From Enterocloster clostridioformis (GTDB lineage Bacteria > Bacillota > Clostridia > Lachnospirales > Lachnospiraceae): DNA of 64,000 nucleotides. Under the pieces are notes generated by a model. That model saw nothing but the letters and a program-made list of their open reading frames with translations. It ran no database searches and was not told the DNA's origin. The DNA lies in the NCBI RefSeq assembly GCF_020297485.1, contig NZ_JAIWZC010000001.1:5022001-5086000 (forward strand), given 5' to 3'. Each line of letters opens with the position of its first letter. Within the stretch, counting starts at the first letter, position 1. Positions 27,978 through 37,298 of this stretch are shown here, piece by piece. Both the position numbers and the translations under genes were made by a program.

Positions 27978-28685
27978 ATGAAAAAGAAATGCATAGCAGC
28001 TTTAGTGCTGGCAGCAGCTTTGGCATCACAGCCTGCATGGGCTTTTGCAGCAGGCAGTGCATCCAGCAGCGGCAGTGATGGCAGCGGTTCTATTAGCTCA
28101 TCCAGCAGCAGTAGCAATAAAGGCACTACAAGCTCTAAGTCCAACACCACAGTATCTGTATCAGCTACTGGTGTCAAGACTACAGGCGCCACAACCAGTT
28201 CAAGCCCAACAGGCAGCACGATTGGCGTTGCAGTAGACACAGTAACGACTACAGGACAGCAGGTAACAACCAATTCCAAGGGAGAGGCTGTTATCGGCGA
28301 CACCGCTGTTTCATTTGCAGACAGCGCAGCAGCAACAGCAGGACTTCCTTCTGATGTGGTATCAGCTATCAACGATATCAATGCGGGAAGACCACTGAAC
28401 CAGGTTGTACAGGGTGTTGATCTGACAGGCTATAATGCTTTGACAGGAACACACGCAATCATTACCAAGGATGCGGCTACCGGCGCTGTTAAGACTGGTG
28501 CAGTAGAGGTATCCCTGTATGTGCCTAACCTGGTTTCCAATGTAAACAACGTGCAGGTATTGTTCTATGACAATGCTACTGGCCAGTGGCAGCTGATTCC
28601 GGCTGTTAAGGTGGATCCGGTAACAAAAACAGTAGCTGTCAATGTTCCTGGGTCTGGTACATTATCCGTAGTGTATAAGAACTAG
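27978..28685 (+). CDS. secreted Ser/Thr-rich protein of unknown function
   Basis: About 235 residues. Clear signal peptide (KKKCIAALVLAAALASQPAWAFA, cleavage near AFA-AG). Next is a ~60-residue low-complexity stretch of Ser, Gly and Thr, and then a folded domain of about 150 residues ending GTLSVVYKN. No cell-wall sorting signal or membrane anchor is seen. Position between the LCP ligase and the initiating sugar transferase suggests a role at the cell surface with the capsule, possibly as an abundant secreted factor. I do not recognise the domain. Start chosen for GGAGAGG upstream. Confidence 0.8.
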   Translation: MKKKCIAALVLAAALASQPAWAFAAGSASSSGSDGSGSISSSSSSSNKGTTSSKSNTTVSVSATGVKTTGATTSSSPTGSTIGVAVDTVTTTGQQVTTNSKGEAVIGDTAVSFADSAAATAGLPSDVVSAINDINAGRPLNQVVQGVDLTGYNALTGTHAIITKDAATGAVKTGAVEVSLYVPNLVSNVNNVQVLFYDNATGQWQLIPAVKVDPVTKTVAVNVPGSGTLSVVYKN

Positions 28686-28704
28686 AGCATTGAGAAGATG
28701 CTGG

Positions 28705-28745
28705 CCGGGGGGCAGAAAATGGCTGATGCCGGGCCCCCCGGTTTT
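28705..28745 (+). terminator. GC-rich terminator or attenuator before the sugar transferase
   Basis: CCGGGGGGC and GCCCCCCGG form a 9-bp stem, followed by TTTT. It divides the regulatory block (CpsB-C-D, LCP, secreted protein) from the synthesis genes. Partial read-through would set their ratio. Confidence 0.7.
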
Positions 28746-28782
28746 ACAGAAGTACTTAGGAGAAAAGAGTGGTGGAAGAAAG

Positions 28783-30213
28783 ATGTATCGAAAAACAGAT
28801 AAAGGCTGGCTGAAGCATTGTGACTTTACCTTAATAGATGCAGTATGCCTTCAGGTCGCATATATTGCTGCATATTTTATACGCCAGGGGATCCGTTGGC
28901 CTTATGCTAGCCGGTTGTACCGAAATATGGCATTTGTATTTCTGTTCATACAAGTATTCGTAACTTTTTTTGGCGAGAGCTTTAAAAATGTGTTAAAGAG
29001 GGGAAAATTTAAAGAGTTTACGGAAACATTGAAGCACGTATGCCTGGTTATACTGATTGCGGCTTTTTATCTGTTTGCGACTCAAAAGGGGGAAGAGTAT
29101 TCCAGAATAACCTTAGTAACAACAGGTATTTTATATGTTGTTATTAGTTACATAGCCAGGATTTATTGGAAGAAGTATTTATTAACAAGAGGTTTGGAAG
29201 GAAAAGGAAAGCGTTCTTTACTTATTCTTACATCCAAGGGAATGGTGGAAGAAGTGGTACAGAATATTCTAAATAAAAATTATGAATGTTTTCATATCAT
29301 AGGTGTATCTTTGTTGGACGCGGATTGGGCTGGGAGAACTATAAATGGAGTAACCATAGTGACAGACAAAAATGGGATTGCAGAGTATGTGTGCCACGAA
29401 TGGGTGGATGAAGTGTTTATAAATCTGCCAAAGGACATGCCTTTGCCCCAGGAGCTTATGGATGATTTCATTGACATGGGTGTCACCGTACATCTGAAGC
29501 TGATTGAGATGGGAAGGTTAAAGGGACAGATACAGCATGTGGAGCGTTTGGGAAATTATACGGTTCTTACCAGCTGCATTAATATGGCGTCGTGGAGACA
29601 GGCATTTGTTAAGAGGACCATGGATATTGCAGGCGGGATGTTAGGTTGTATATTGGCAGGAATATTGTTCTTGTTCGTGGCACCTTGTATCTATATTCAG
29701 TCACCGGGACCGATTTTCTTTTCGCAGGTGCGTATTGGAAAGAATGGCAAGAGATTTAAATTATATAAGTTCCGCAGTATGTATATGGATGCGGAAGAAC
29801 GTAAAAAGGAATTAATGAATCAGAACCGTGTAAAAGACGGGATGATGTTTAAGATAGAGAATGACCCCAGAATTATAGGCGGAAAAAAGGGAATTGGAAA
29901 TTTCATCAGGAATTATTCCATTGACGAGTTCCCTCAGTTCTGGAATGTGCTTAAAGGAGATATGAGCCTGGTGGGCACCAGGCCGCCTACTGTGGATGAG
30001 TGGGAGAAATATGATTTACGCCATAGGGTCAGGCTGAGCGTAAAACCAGGAATTACAGGTATGTGGCAGGTTAGCGGGAGAAGTGAGATTACGGATTTTG
30101 AAGAGGTCGTGAAACTGGATAAAAAATACATAACTGAGTGGAGGATGGGATTGGATATTAAGATTCTGCTTCAGACAGTGCAGGCTGTGTTGGGGAGAGA
30201 CGGGGCGATGTAG
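28783..30213 (+). CDS. initiating undecaprenyl-phosphate sugar-phosphate transferase
   Basis: A 476-residue polyisoprenyl-phosphate hexose-1-phosphate transferase (WbaP/CpsE type). Four N-terminal hydrophobic segments, a CoA-binding-like domain in the middle, a fifth hydrophobic re-entrant segment, then the catalytic domain. That domain has KRTMDIAGGMLG, PGPIFFSQVRIGKNG, LYKFRSM, YSIDEFPQFWNVLKGDMSLVGTRPP (shown in parts) and PGITGMWQVSGRS. It loads the first sugar onto the lipid carrier. The start is MYRKTDKG; the frame is open further upstream but overlaps the terminator. Confidence 0.93.
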   Translation: MYRKTDKGWLKHCDFTLIDAVCLQVAYIAAYFIRQGIRWPYASRLYRNMAFVFLFIQVFVTFFGESFKNVLKRGKFKEFTETLKHVCLVILIAAFYLFATQKGEEYSRITLVTTGILYVVISYIARIYWKKYLLTRGLEGKGKRSLLILTSKGMVEEVVQNILNKNYECFHIIGVSLLDADWAGRTINGVTIVTDKNGIAEYVCHEWVDEVFINLPKDMPLPQELMDDFIDMGVTVHLKLIEMGRLKGQIQHVERLGNYTVLTSCINMASWRQAFVKRTMDIAGGMLGCILAGILFLFVAPCIYIQSPGPIFFSQVRIGKNGKRFKLYKFRSMYMDAEERKKELMNQNRVKDGMMFKIENDPRIIGGKKGIGNFIRNYSIDEFPQFWNVLKGDMSLVGTRPPTVDEWEKYDLRHRVRLSVKPGITGMWQVSGRSEITDFEEVVKLDKKYITEWRMGLDIKILLQTVQAVLGRDGAM

Positions 30214-30858
30214 GGATGGTGAGGGAAACAAACGTAATAGGTCACTTTTGTGGTGAGAATGTAGAACTATATTAATAGCATTATGAACAACATTTCACTT
30301 GAGAGAAGATATGATAAGGACAAACCAAGAAATTCCTTGATTTCCCCCGATTTTGGCGCAGTTTTATCAAGCTTTCAAATCAAAATTTTTTGAGTCAGCT
30401 AATAAAAGGGACGATTAAGTGGCATAAAGATGGCGAATAAGTGAACTGAAAACACATGCCCTCATGGGGTATACGAGAAAGCGACAGATGTTGTTTCACA
30501 TGAAATTTAGCGTAGACCTATGTTGATGATGTTATCAAGAGGGGTATGCACACGGCGTTGAAAATAAAGAAAGAAAAGATATTGAGGGATTAACTCTGAA
30601 GAAAAAGGATGCTATGGGCAGGGATAATACAGGCAATAAAAAACTGAAAATAGCAATGCTTGGGGCTGGTGAAATAATAGGGACAACACGTAAAAATCCT
30701 TGATTTATGTGGGTTTTCGAGGACTGCGCAAAAAATATTTCCTCTGAAAAGGTATTGTTGAAGTACTTGAAAGCATCGAAAGGATTGGTTCGCCACTGTG
30801 GATAAATGAGATTTGTTGCAGTGTTTATAAATAGTTTAACAAGATTGGAGTAACAGTT
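30214..30858. other. non-coding gap with probable gene remnants
   Basis: About 645 bp with stops in all frames. A short stretch near 30610 reads GNKKLKIAMLGAGEIIG, like the beginning of a glycosyltransferase or epimerase, but it breaks at once. The segment is probably what remains of capsule genes lost by deletion or exchange. The ribosome binding site for the epimerase (TTGGAG) is at its right edge. Confidence 0.45.
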
Positions 30859-31935
30859 ATGAGTTGTGTGGATTTAAAAGGCAAAACAATATTGGTTACA
30901 GGAGCTGCCGGTTTTATTGGTAGTAATCTTGTGAAGCGCCTGTACAGCGATGTGGAGGATGTGACAGTTATCGGCATCGATAATATGAACGACTATTATG
31001 ATGTCCGACTGAAGGAGGCACGACTTAAAGAACTGTCTGTTCATCCTTCTTTTGTTTTTGTGAAAGGCAGCATCGCTGATAAAGAAACTATTATTGAAAT
31101 TTTTGATAAATACAAGCCGCAGATAGTTGCGAATCTGGCTGCGCAGGCTGGTGTGCGGTATTCCATCACGAACCCGGATGCCTATGTCGAATCTAACCTG
31201 ATTGGCTTTTATAACATCTTGGAGGCTTGCCGTCATTCCTATGATGATGGAGCAACAGGTGTGGAGCATTTGGTATATGCTTCAAGCTCTTCGGTCTACG
31301 GTTCTAATAAGAAGGTTCCGTACAGCACGGATGATAAGGTAGATAATCCGGTAAGCCTATATGCGGCAACGAAGAAGAGCAACGAGCTTTTAGCCCACGC
31401 TTATTCCAAGCTCTACAACATTCCATCCACGGGATTGCGGTTCTTTACAGTTTATGGTCCCGCTGGTCGTCCAGATATGGCGTACTTTGGTTTCACCAAT
31501 AAGCTGGTGAATGGCAAAACGATCAAGATTTTCAATTATGGCAACTGCAAGCGTGATTTTACATATATAGATGACATTGTCGAGGGTGTTGTACGTGTGA
31601 TGCAAAAAGCGCCGGATAAGGTAAATGGCGAAGATGGTCTACCGTTACCGCCATATGCGGTTTATAACATCGGCAACAACAATCCGGAGAACCTGCTGGA
31701 TTTCGTGCAGATTTTGAGCGAAGAATTGGTGCGGGCTGGTGTACTGTCGGAAGATTATGACTTTGAAGCTCATAAGGAGCTTGTGCCGATGCAGCCAGGA
31801 GATGTGCCAGTGACTTATGCGGATACAAGTGCTTTGGAGCGAGATTTTGGATTTAAACCGAGTACGAGCCTGAGAGACGGTCTGAGGAAATTCGCTGAGT
31901 GGTACAAAGAGTTTTATATGAATGAAAATAAATAA
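30859..31935 (+). CDS. UDP-glucuronate 4-epimerase-like NAD-dependent epimerase
   Basis: A 358-residue extended short-chain dehydrogenase. NAD motif TGAAGFIGSNL (residues 15-25); active site Ser-Ser-Val-Tyr-Gly with Tyr-x-x-x-Lys as YAATKKSNE; substrate-loop RFFTVYGPAGRPDMA typical of UDP-glucuronate/UDP-galacturonate epimerases. It would convert UDP-GlcA to UDP-GalA for the capsule. That fits the adjacent UDP-glucose dehydrogenase gene, which is broken here, so its substrate must come from elsewhere. Confidence 0.88.
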   Translation: MSCVDLKGKTILVTGAAGFIGSNLVKRLYSDVEDVTVIGIDNMNDYYDVRLKEARLKELSVHPSFVFVKGSIADKETIIEIFDKYKPQIVANLAAQAGVRYSITNPDAYVESNLIGFYNILEACRHSYDDGATGVEHLVYASSSSVYGSNKKVPYSTDDKVDNPVSLYAATKKSNELLAHAYSKLYNIPSTGLRFFTVYGPAGRPDMAYFGFTNKLVNGKTIKIFNYGNCKRDFTYIDDIVEGVVRVMQKAPDKVNGEDGLPLPPYAVYNIGNNNPENLLDFVQILSEELVRAGVLSEDYDFEAHKELVPMQPGDVPVTYADTSALERDFGFKPSTSLRDGLRKFAEWYKEFYMNENK

Positions 31936-31992
31936 TTCCCACAGTGATGTGGAAAATGATACCCCACAGCGTGGGAGAGGAGAAGAAAGATT

Positions 31993-32334
31993 ATGAGAGA
32001 TTTTAAGGATTTGAAGATTGCAGTTGCTGGTACTGGATACGTTGGCCTTTCGATTGCTACGCTTCTGGCACAGCATCATAAAGTTACCGCCGTTGATATC
32101 ATCCCGGAAAAAGTGGAGTTAATTAATAATAAAAAGTCCCCGATTCAGGACGAGTATATTGAAAAATATCTGGCTGAGAAGGAACTTGATCTGACCGCTA
32201 CGCTGGATGCGAAAGAGGCATATAGTGATGCTGATTTCGTGGTAATAGCTGCGCCTACAAATGTCTACTCAACAAACCGTATTGACGTAGCATCGTCGAA
32301 AAGAGCCTGTTTTGCACACTATATGGGGCACTGA
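31993..32334 (+). pseudogene. ugd: UDP-glucose 6-dehydrogenase, truncated
   Basis: Starts normally with [20 protein letters not shown] and [20 protein letters not shown], ending the conserved stretch at VVIAAPTNV. After ~95 codons it runs into unrelated sequence and stops at codon 114; intact enzymes have about 390-450 residues. The catalytic Cys and the sugar-binding half are missing. The gene made UDP-glucuronate for the epimerase upstream. Start codon and ribosome binding site (GGAGAAG) are intact, so the loss appears fairly recent. Confidence 0.88.
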
Positions 32335-33059
32335 AATTGGTTATATTTCACAGCTGCATGAACTGAAAACGCCGAATGTTTATACAAAACGCTGAACTTT
32401 TGGCCCGTGCGGCACAAAATTGGCACATCTTTTTCAGAAGTTATGAGGAAATGGCGGAAAACAGGAGAAAACAACAAAAATCCATGAGTTTATCATTAAC
32501 GTCTGAAACTGCTGTTGAGTACACTATCTGACCCACTAATGACACCTACATCATTACGGTTTGTTGAGTCATGAAAATTACGGAAAAACAGATGATTTCT
32601 ACTTCATAAAACAGCTGTTGAGTAGAGCATGTATGGTGATGACAAATACATGTTTTGTGCAGTGAGAGTGAATGATTTGTTCATAACGAACAATGAATGG
32701 TGAGAGGTGGATTGAATGATATGTACAGTTTTAACAAAACTCATGCGCCGACAGGGTTCGATTCAACAATCCAACACTTAGAAAAAACGTCATTGCAGGG
32801 TATACGGGGTTCGACTGTATAAAACAGCACTTCGGTTATAGAGAAATAGAGACGAGTGTACTCAACGGATGTTTTATGGAGTAGAAAACAAGAGAAATAC
32901 GATTGCTGGTGTAATTGGATATGACAGCATAAGAAAACACTTAGCCGAGTGTGGTTATCACACAGCGGAAATTAGAGAGAAATACTATCTGTGAAGAGCA
33001 GATGTGTACATAGATGAAGAAATGAGATGTTAACCCGTGAAGGGGTGGAGGAGTACATA
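32335..33059. other. gap with degenerate repeats between ugd remnant and glf
   Basis: No intact gene. Its left part (32335-32740) has several short GTTGAGT-containing segments. Its right part (about 32750-32995) holds three diverged repeats, each ~70-110 bp apart. In different frames they read GFDSTIQHLE, GFDCIKQHFGYREIE and GYDSIRKHLAECGYHTAEI. This looks like a decayed gene with a repeated His-Leu motif, or a non-coding repeat family, that replaced the 3' end of ugd. Confidence 0.5.
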
Positions 33060-34181
33060 ATGGAAAAATTTGATTATTTAGTAGTGGGTTCTGGTCTTTA
33101 CGGGGCGATTTTTGCCCATGAGGCGAAGGCTCATGGAAAATCTGTTTTGGTAGTGGACAAGCGTCCGAATATTGCGGGTAACATTTATACAGAAAGTGTT
33201 GAGGGCATCAACGTTCACAAGTACGGCGCTCACATTTTCCATACCAACAATAAAAAGGTTTGGAGTTATATCACACAATTTGCAGAATTCAACCGCTTTA
33301 CCAACAGCCCCGTGGCTAATTACAAGGGCGAATTGTACTCGTTACCGTTCAACATGTATACCTTTAACAAGATGTGGGGTGTTGTGACACCGGAAGAGGC
33401 TGCCGCCAAGATTGAGGAGCAGCGCAAGGAGATTACTGGCGAGCCGCAGAATCTTGAAGAGCAGGCCATCTCCCTCGTCGGGCGCGACATCTACGAGAAG
33501 CTTATCAAGGGCTACACCAAGAAGCAGTGGGGACGCGACTGCAAGGACCTGCCCGCCTTCATCATCAAGCGCCTGCCTGTGCGGCTGACATTTGATAACA
33601 ACTATTTCAATGCACTTTATCAGGGTATTCCTGTTGGTGGTTATACCAAGATGGTTGCAAATCTGCTGGATGGTGTTGAGGTTCGTTTGAACACAGACTA
33701 TCTGGAGAACAAGGCCGAGTTGGATGCATTGGCTGATAAGGTTGTGTACACTGGACCGATTGATGCTTACTTTAATTATAAGTTGGGTACGTTGGAATAT
33801 CGTTCGGTTCGCTTTGAAACGGAAACATTGGACAAGCCTAATTTCCAGGGCAACGCAGCAGTGAACTATACCGACCGCGAAACTCCGTGGACTCGAATTA
33901 TTGAACACAAATGGTTTGAATTTGGCAAGGATGAAAATGGAAACAATCTGCCAAAAACAATCATCAGCCGTGAGTATAGTAGCGAGTGGAAACCGGGAGA
34001 TGAGCCGTATTATCCGGTTAATGATGCTAAGAATGGCTTGCTTTATTCTGAATATAAGAAGCTGGCAGACGCAGAAGAAAAAGTAATCTTCGGCGGTCGT
34101 CTTGGCGAGTATAAGTACTATGATATGGATCAGGTAATTGCAGCTGTATTGGATAAATGTGAGAAGGAACTGGGAGAGTAA
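33060..34181 (+). CDS. glf: UDP-galactopyranose mutase
   Basis: A 373-residue flavoenzyme converting UDP-galactopyranose to the furanose form. FAD motif DYLVVGSGLYGAIFAHEA at the start; RPNIAGNIYTE; KYGAHIFHTNN (conserved His); KGYTKKQWGRDCKDLPA; the active-site REYSSEWKPGDEPYYPV region. ATG chosen after GGAGGAG. Galactofuranose should thus be in the polymer. Odd: codons from about 33400 to 33590 are far more GC-rich (near 57%) than the flanks (near 40%), as if this part came by recombination from another strain. Confidence 0.95.
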   Translation: MEKFDYLVVGSGLYGAIFAHEAKAHGKSVLVVDKRPNIAGNIYTESVEGINVHKYGAHIFHTNNKKVWSYITQFAEFNRFTNSPVANYKGELYSLPFNMYTFNKMWGVVTPEEAAAKIEEQRKEITGEPQNLEEQAISLVGRDIYEKLIKGYTKKQWGRDCKDLPAFIIKRLPVRLTFDNNYFNALYQGIPVGGYTKMVANLLDGVEVRLNTDYLENKAELDALADKVVYTGPIDAYFNYKLGTLEYRSVRFETETLDKPNFQGNAAVNYTDRETPWTRIIEHKWFEFGKDENGNNLPKTIISREYSSEWKPGDEPYYPVNDAKNGLLYSEYKKLADAEEKVIFGGRLGEYKYYDMDQVIAAVLDKCEKELGE

Positions 34182-34183
34182 AA

Positions 34184-35251
34184 ATGGCAAAGAAAAAGAT
34201 TTTGATGGTATGTGAAGCTTTTGGAGGTGGCGTATTCACTTACGTATCTCAGCTCTGCAACGATATGGTGGATGATTTTGATGTCTATCTTGCGTATTCG
34301 CTCAGACCGCAGACCCCTAAGAATTATAAAGACTTTCTGGATCAGAGAGTGCATTTGATCGAAATGAAAAATGTTGGCGTAAAGGGATTGGCAAATTTAA
34401 AAAGTGATGTTGCGGCAATCAAGGAATTACGTCAAATTGAAAAAGATGTTCAGCCAGATGTGATTCACCTGCATTCTTCGGTTGCAGGTGGTTTAGGTAG
34501 ACTTGCATATAACGGAAAAAATAATACTGTTGTGTATACACCTCATGGATATGCACATATTCTTATGGGTCCGGGGAAGAAGAGCAAAGTCTATAAGTTT
34601 GCAGAAAAGGTTCTTGGAAATCGAGCACTTACACTTACCTGTTGTGAAAGTGAAGACGAAGAGGCAAAGAAATTTTCTAAGAGAACAGCTTATGTTGAGA
34701 CTGGTGTGAACCTTGCAGATCTTTCAGCATCCCTTGACGGTATAAAGCCAGTAAAAAATGATAAGTTTACAGTATTTACACTTGGTCGAGCCTGCGTCCA
34801 GAAACAACCACAGCTTTTTAACAGAATCGCTGAATTGGTGCCAGATGCTAGATTTGTTTGGATTGGCAATGGTGAACTTGAAAATGAGTTGACTGCCCCC
34901 AATATTGAAGTTACAGGATGGAAACCTCGAAAGGAAGCTTTGGCAATGGCTAAAGGTGCTGACGCTTTTATTTTGTGTAGTCTTGGCGAAGCAATTGCAA
35001 TGAGCCTTATTGAGAATATGTACATTAAAAAGTTGATTCTCGTCAGCAATACAATGGGAAATAAGAGTGTTATCAATAATGGCGTTAATGGCTATGTGTG
35101 TGATAAAGCAGAGGAGTATGCTGAACATATAAAGGCGGCCATGAAGAAATTTCCTAAAGAACTTCCTGAAAGAGCCTATCAGGATGTCCTTGAGATTTAT
35201 AACACAGATACCATGAAGAAGAAGTATATTGAGTTTTATAAAAAATGTTAA
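34184..35251 (+). CDS. glycosyltransferase, GT4-like
   Basis: A 355-residue GT-B enzyme. N-terminal Rossmann part with ILMVCEAFGGGVFTYVSQL and DVIHLHSSVAGGLGRLA; C-terminal nucleotide-binding part with FTLGRACVQKQPQLF, WIGNGE and the GT4-style ILCSLGEAIAMSLIENMYIKKLILVS, where a Glu-x7-Glu-like pair is visible. It adds one sugar of the repeat unit on the cytosolic face. Donor and acceptor cannot be read. Begins 2 bp after glf, so co-translated. Confidence 0.88.
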   Translation: MAKKKILMVCEAFGGGVFTYVSQLCNDMVDDFDVYLAYSLRPQTPKNYKDFLDQRVHLIEMKNVGVKGLANLKSDVAAIKELRQIEKDVQPDVIHLHSSVAGGLGRLAYNGKNNTVVYTPHGYAHILMGPGKKSKVYKFAEKVLGNRALTLTCCESEDEEAKKFSKRTAYVETGVNLADLSASLDGIKPVKNDKFTVFTLGRACVQKQPQLFNRIAELVPDARFVWIGNGELENELTAPNIEVTGWKPRKEALAMAKGADAFILCSLGEAIAMSLIENMYIKKLILVSNTMGNKSVINNGVNGYVCDKAEEYAEHIKAAMKKFPKELPERAYQDVLEIYNTDTMKKKYIEFYKKC

Positions 35252-35268
35252 ATTAGAGGATTTAGAGA

Positions 35269-36489
35269 ATGAAAGTGCTGATATTAACAGCAGACTCAAA
35301 TGGTGCTTATCCTGTACCAGCAACTAAAGGTGGTGCAGTGGCGACACTAATTGAGTACTTGGTTGAAGGAAATAATGAGAGAGAGCAGTGTAAGTTAGAA
35401 GTAGTGTCTTATTATGAGGAAAGGGCATATGAAAAGTCAAAACAGTATCCTCATGTTAGATTTACTTGGGTGAGAATTCCGAAAATCGTAACACTGTTGG
35501 ACCGAATGGCATTTAATTTTATTAGGATTATGAAGAAAGATGAAAAGGCGGTTTCCTTCAAGACACCATTTTCACTTCTGTATTATATCCATAATTCTAG
35601 AAAAATAATTAAATTTACAGATGCAGATAAAATAGTAATAGAAAACAATATACCCTTGGCATTGTGCTTTAAGAACACAAAGTATAAGGGACAGTGGTAC
35701 TACCATTTACATAATGTGCCTAGAATAGACGCTAAGAGCAGAGACGTGATGCAAAGGACGACAAAGTTTCTGTGCGTGAGTCAATTTGTTGCAAACGAGA
35801 TATGTAGTGAAAAAAGCGCAATAGGAAAGGTGCCGAGTAATAAAGTTGAAATACTTTATAATTGTATAGACACGGATTTGTTTAGACCTATAAAAAAAGA
35901 TAATCAGAGAATTATAGAATTAAGAACAAGGTACGGCCTTCAAGAAGAAGATAGGGTTTTGATATTTACTGGACGTTTGACAGAAGAAAAGGGTGCAGAT
36001 GTTCTTCTTACAGCGATGAAAAAACTTCCCAACAATGTGAAAGCCTTAATTGTCGGCAGCTTTCACTACAATGCAGAGGTAAAAAGCGATTATCAGAATA
36101 AGTTACATAAGATGGCTGAAGATCTTGGAAAGAGAGTGAATTTTACTGGGTACGTTCAGCATGATGATTTACCCTATCTGTATAATCTAGCTGATATAGC
36201 AATACTGCCTTCGATATGGGATGAACCGGCTGGACTAACAAATCTTGAAGCAATGGCGTGTGGAACTCCGATTATCACGACTAATGCTGGTGGAATTCCA
36301 GAGTACATTGGAGAAGGAACAGCCTATAAACGAGATGACAACTTAGTCAATAATGTTGTTAAAGAGGTAAATAGGTTACTTGAAGATTCTCAGTATTATC
36401 AGAATAAATCTTACAGCGGTCGCCAGTTGGTGGAGCAAAAATTCAACAAAAATATTTATATAGATAATCTTGTTAAGTGTCTAAACTAA
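35269..36489 (+). CDS. glycosyltransferase, GT4 family
   Basis: A 406-residue GT-B enzyme. Donor-site features: IFTGRLTEEKGADVLL, VNFTGYVQHDDLPYLYNLAD and the retaining GT4 Glu-x7-Glu in EPAGLTNLEAMACGTPI. The acceptor half contains NNIPLALCF and HNVPRID. Probably transfers a hexose during repeat-unit assembly. It starts 17 bp after the preceding glycosyltransferase. Its AT-rich composition is typical of the capsule genes and unlike the GC-richer housekeeping genes at the left. Confidence 0.9.
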   Translation: MKVLILTADSNGAYPVPATKGGAVATLIEYLVEGNNEREQCKLEVVSYYEERAYEKSKQYPHVRFTWVRIPKIVTLLDRMAFNFIRIMKKDEKAVSFKTPFSLLYYIHNSRKIIKFTDADKIVIENNIPLALCFKNTKYKGQWYYHLHNVPRIDAKSRDVMQRTTKFLCVSQFVANEICSEKSAIGKVPSNKVEILYNCIDTDLFRPIKKDNQRIIELRTRYGLQEEDRVLIFTGRLTEEKGADVLLTAMKKLPNNVKALIVGSFHYNAEVKSDYQNKLHKMAEDLGKRVNFTGYVQHDDLPYLYNLADIAILPSIWDEPAGLTNLEAMACGTPIITTNAGGIPEYIGEGTAYKRDDNLVNNVVKEVNRLLEDSQYYQNKSYSGRQLVEQKFNKNIYIDNLVKCLN

Positions 36490-36784
36490 AAAGCAATTAA
36501 TGAAGGGGTGTGTAATGATTGATAGCCAATCGTTACACGGGTGAGTATTATGGAGCAAAGGCAAATCAGTAAAAGAAAAAATTATATCGATATTGCAAAA
36601 GGACTGGGCATAATTTGCATCGTTATAGGTCATGCGTTGACTAAAGGCACACTATTGAGAAGATGGGTGTTTGCGTTTCATGTCCCTTTGTTTTTTATTG
36701 TGGCTGGATTAACCTTTGTACCAAAGAATAGTAGAGGTTATATAAAAACTAGATTTAAAAGGCTGATGGTTCCTTATTATCTAG

Positions 36785-36920
36785 TATAACTCGATTTAAA
36801 TAAGCTTACAATTTAAGCATTGGTAGTAATCTGATTTCTTGGCTTACGTGTCCATGCTTTGGGCGCACGTTTCCCTTGGTTTTCAGGATAATAATGTAAA
36901 CTTATTAAAATTGAGTTATA
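36785..36920. mobile_element. 136-bp MITE inserted in the acyltransferase gene
   Basis: Terminal inverted repeats of 26 bp (36785-36810 and 36895-36920) match at 23 positions; both begin TATAACTC. CTAG stands on both sides (36781-36784, 36921-36924). Because CTAG is a palindrome, a TA duplication (IS630/mariner type) fits equally. The interior can fold further (ACGTG with CACGT). No coding capacity, so it must be mobilised by a transposase from elsewhere. Removing 140 bp restores the host reading frame exactly. Confidence 0.88.
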
Positions 36921-37298
36921 CTAGTATCAATTTTAAGCATAGTTATCTATTTGGTTCTTGGTAAGTATGTAGGTGTTTCAGATCATAACCAGATGAGCTT
37001 TGTCAATAATATCGCAAGTATGTTTTATGGAAGCTCAAAACTTGGCTATATGAAATGGAATCTTCCATTATGGTTTGTACCGTGCTTCTTTGCTACTATG
37101 TGCATATTTAATGTAATAGTAAATTTTCTGGGAAATCGGAAGTGGAATGATTGTAAACTGTTACTGGTTTCAGTGGCTTTACTAATAATAGGATACGTCA
37201 TTTCTAATGTTTGTTATATATATTTGCCGTTTCAGCTAGAAACATCAATGAACCTTCTCTTTTTTGTGGTGTGCGGTTATCTATGCAGTAAAGCAATT

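Noticed and set aside
30600..30710. Possible glycosyltransferase start (GNKKLKIAMLG)
   Set aside because: Only about 15 codons of similarity before stops; noted as a possible remnant in the gap entry, not called a gene.
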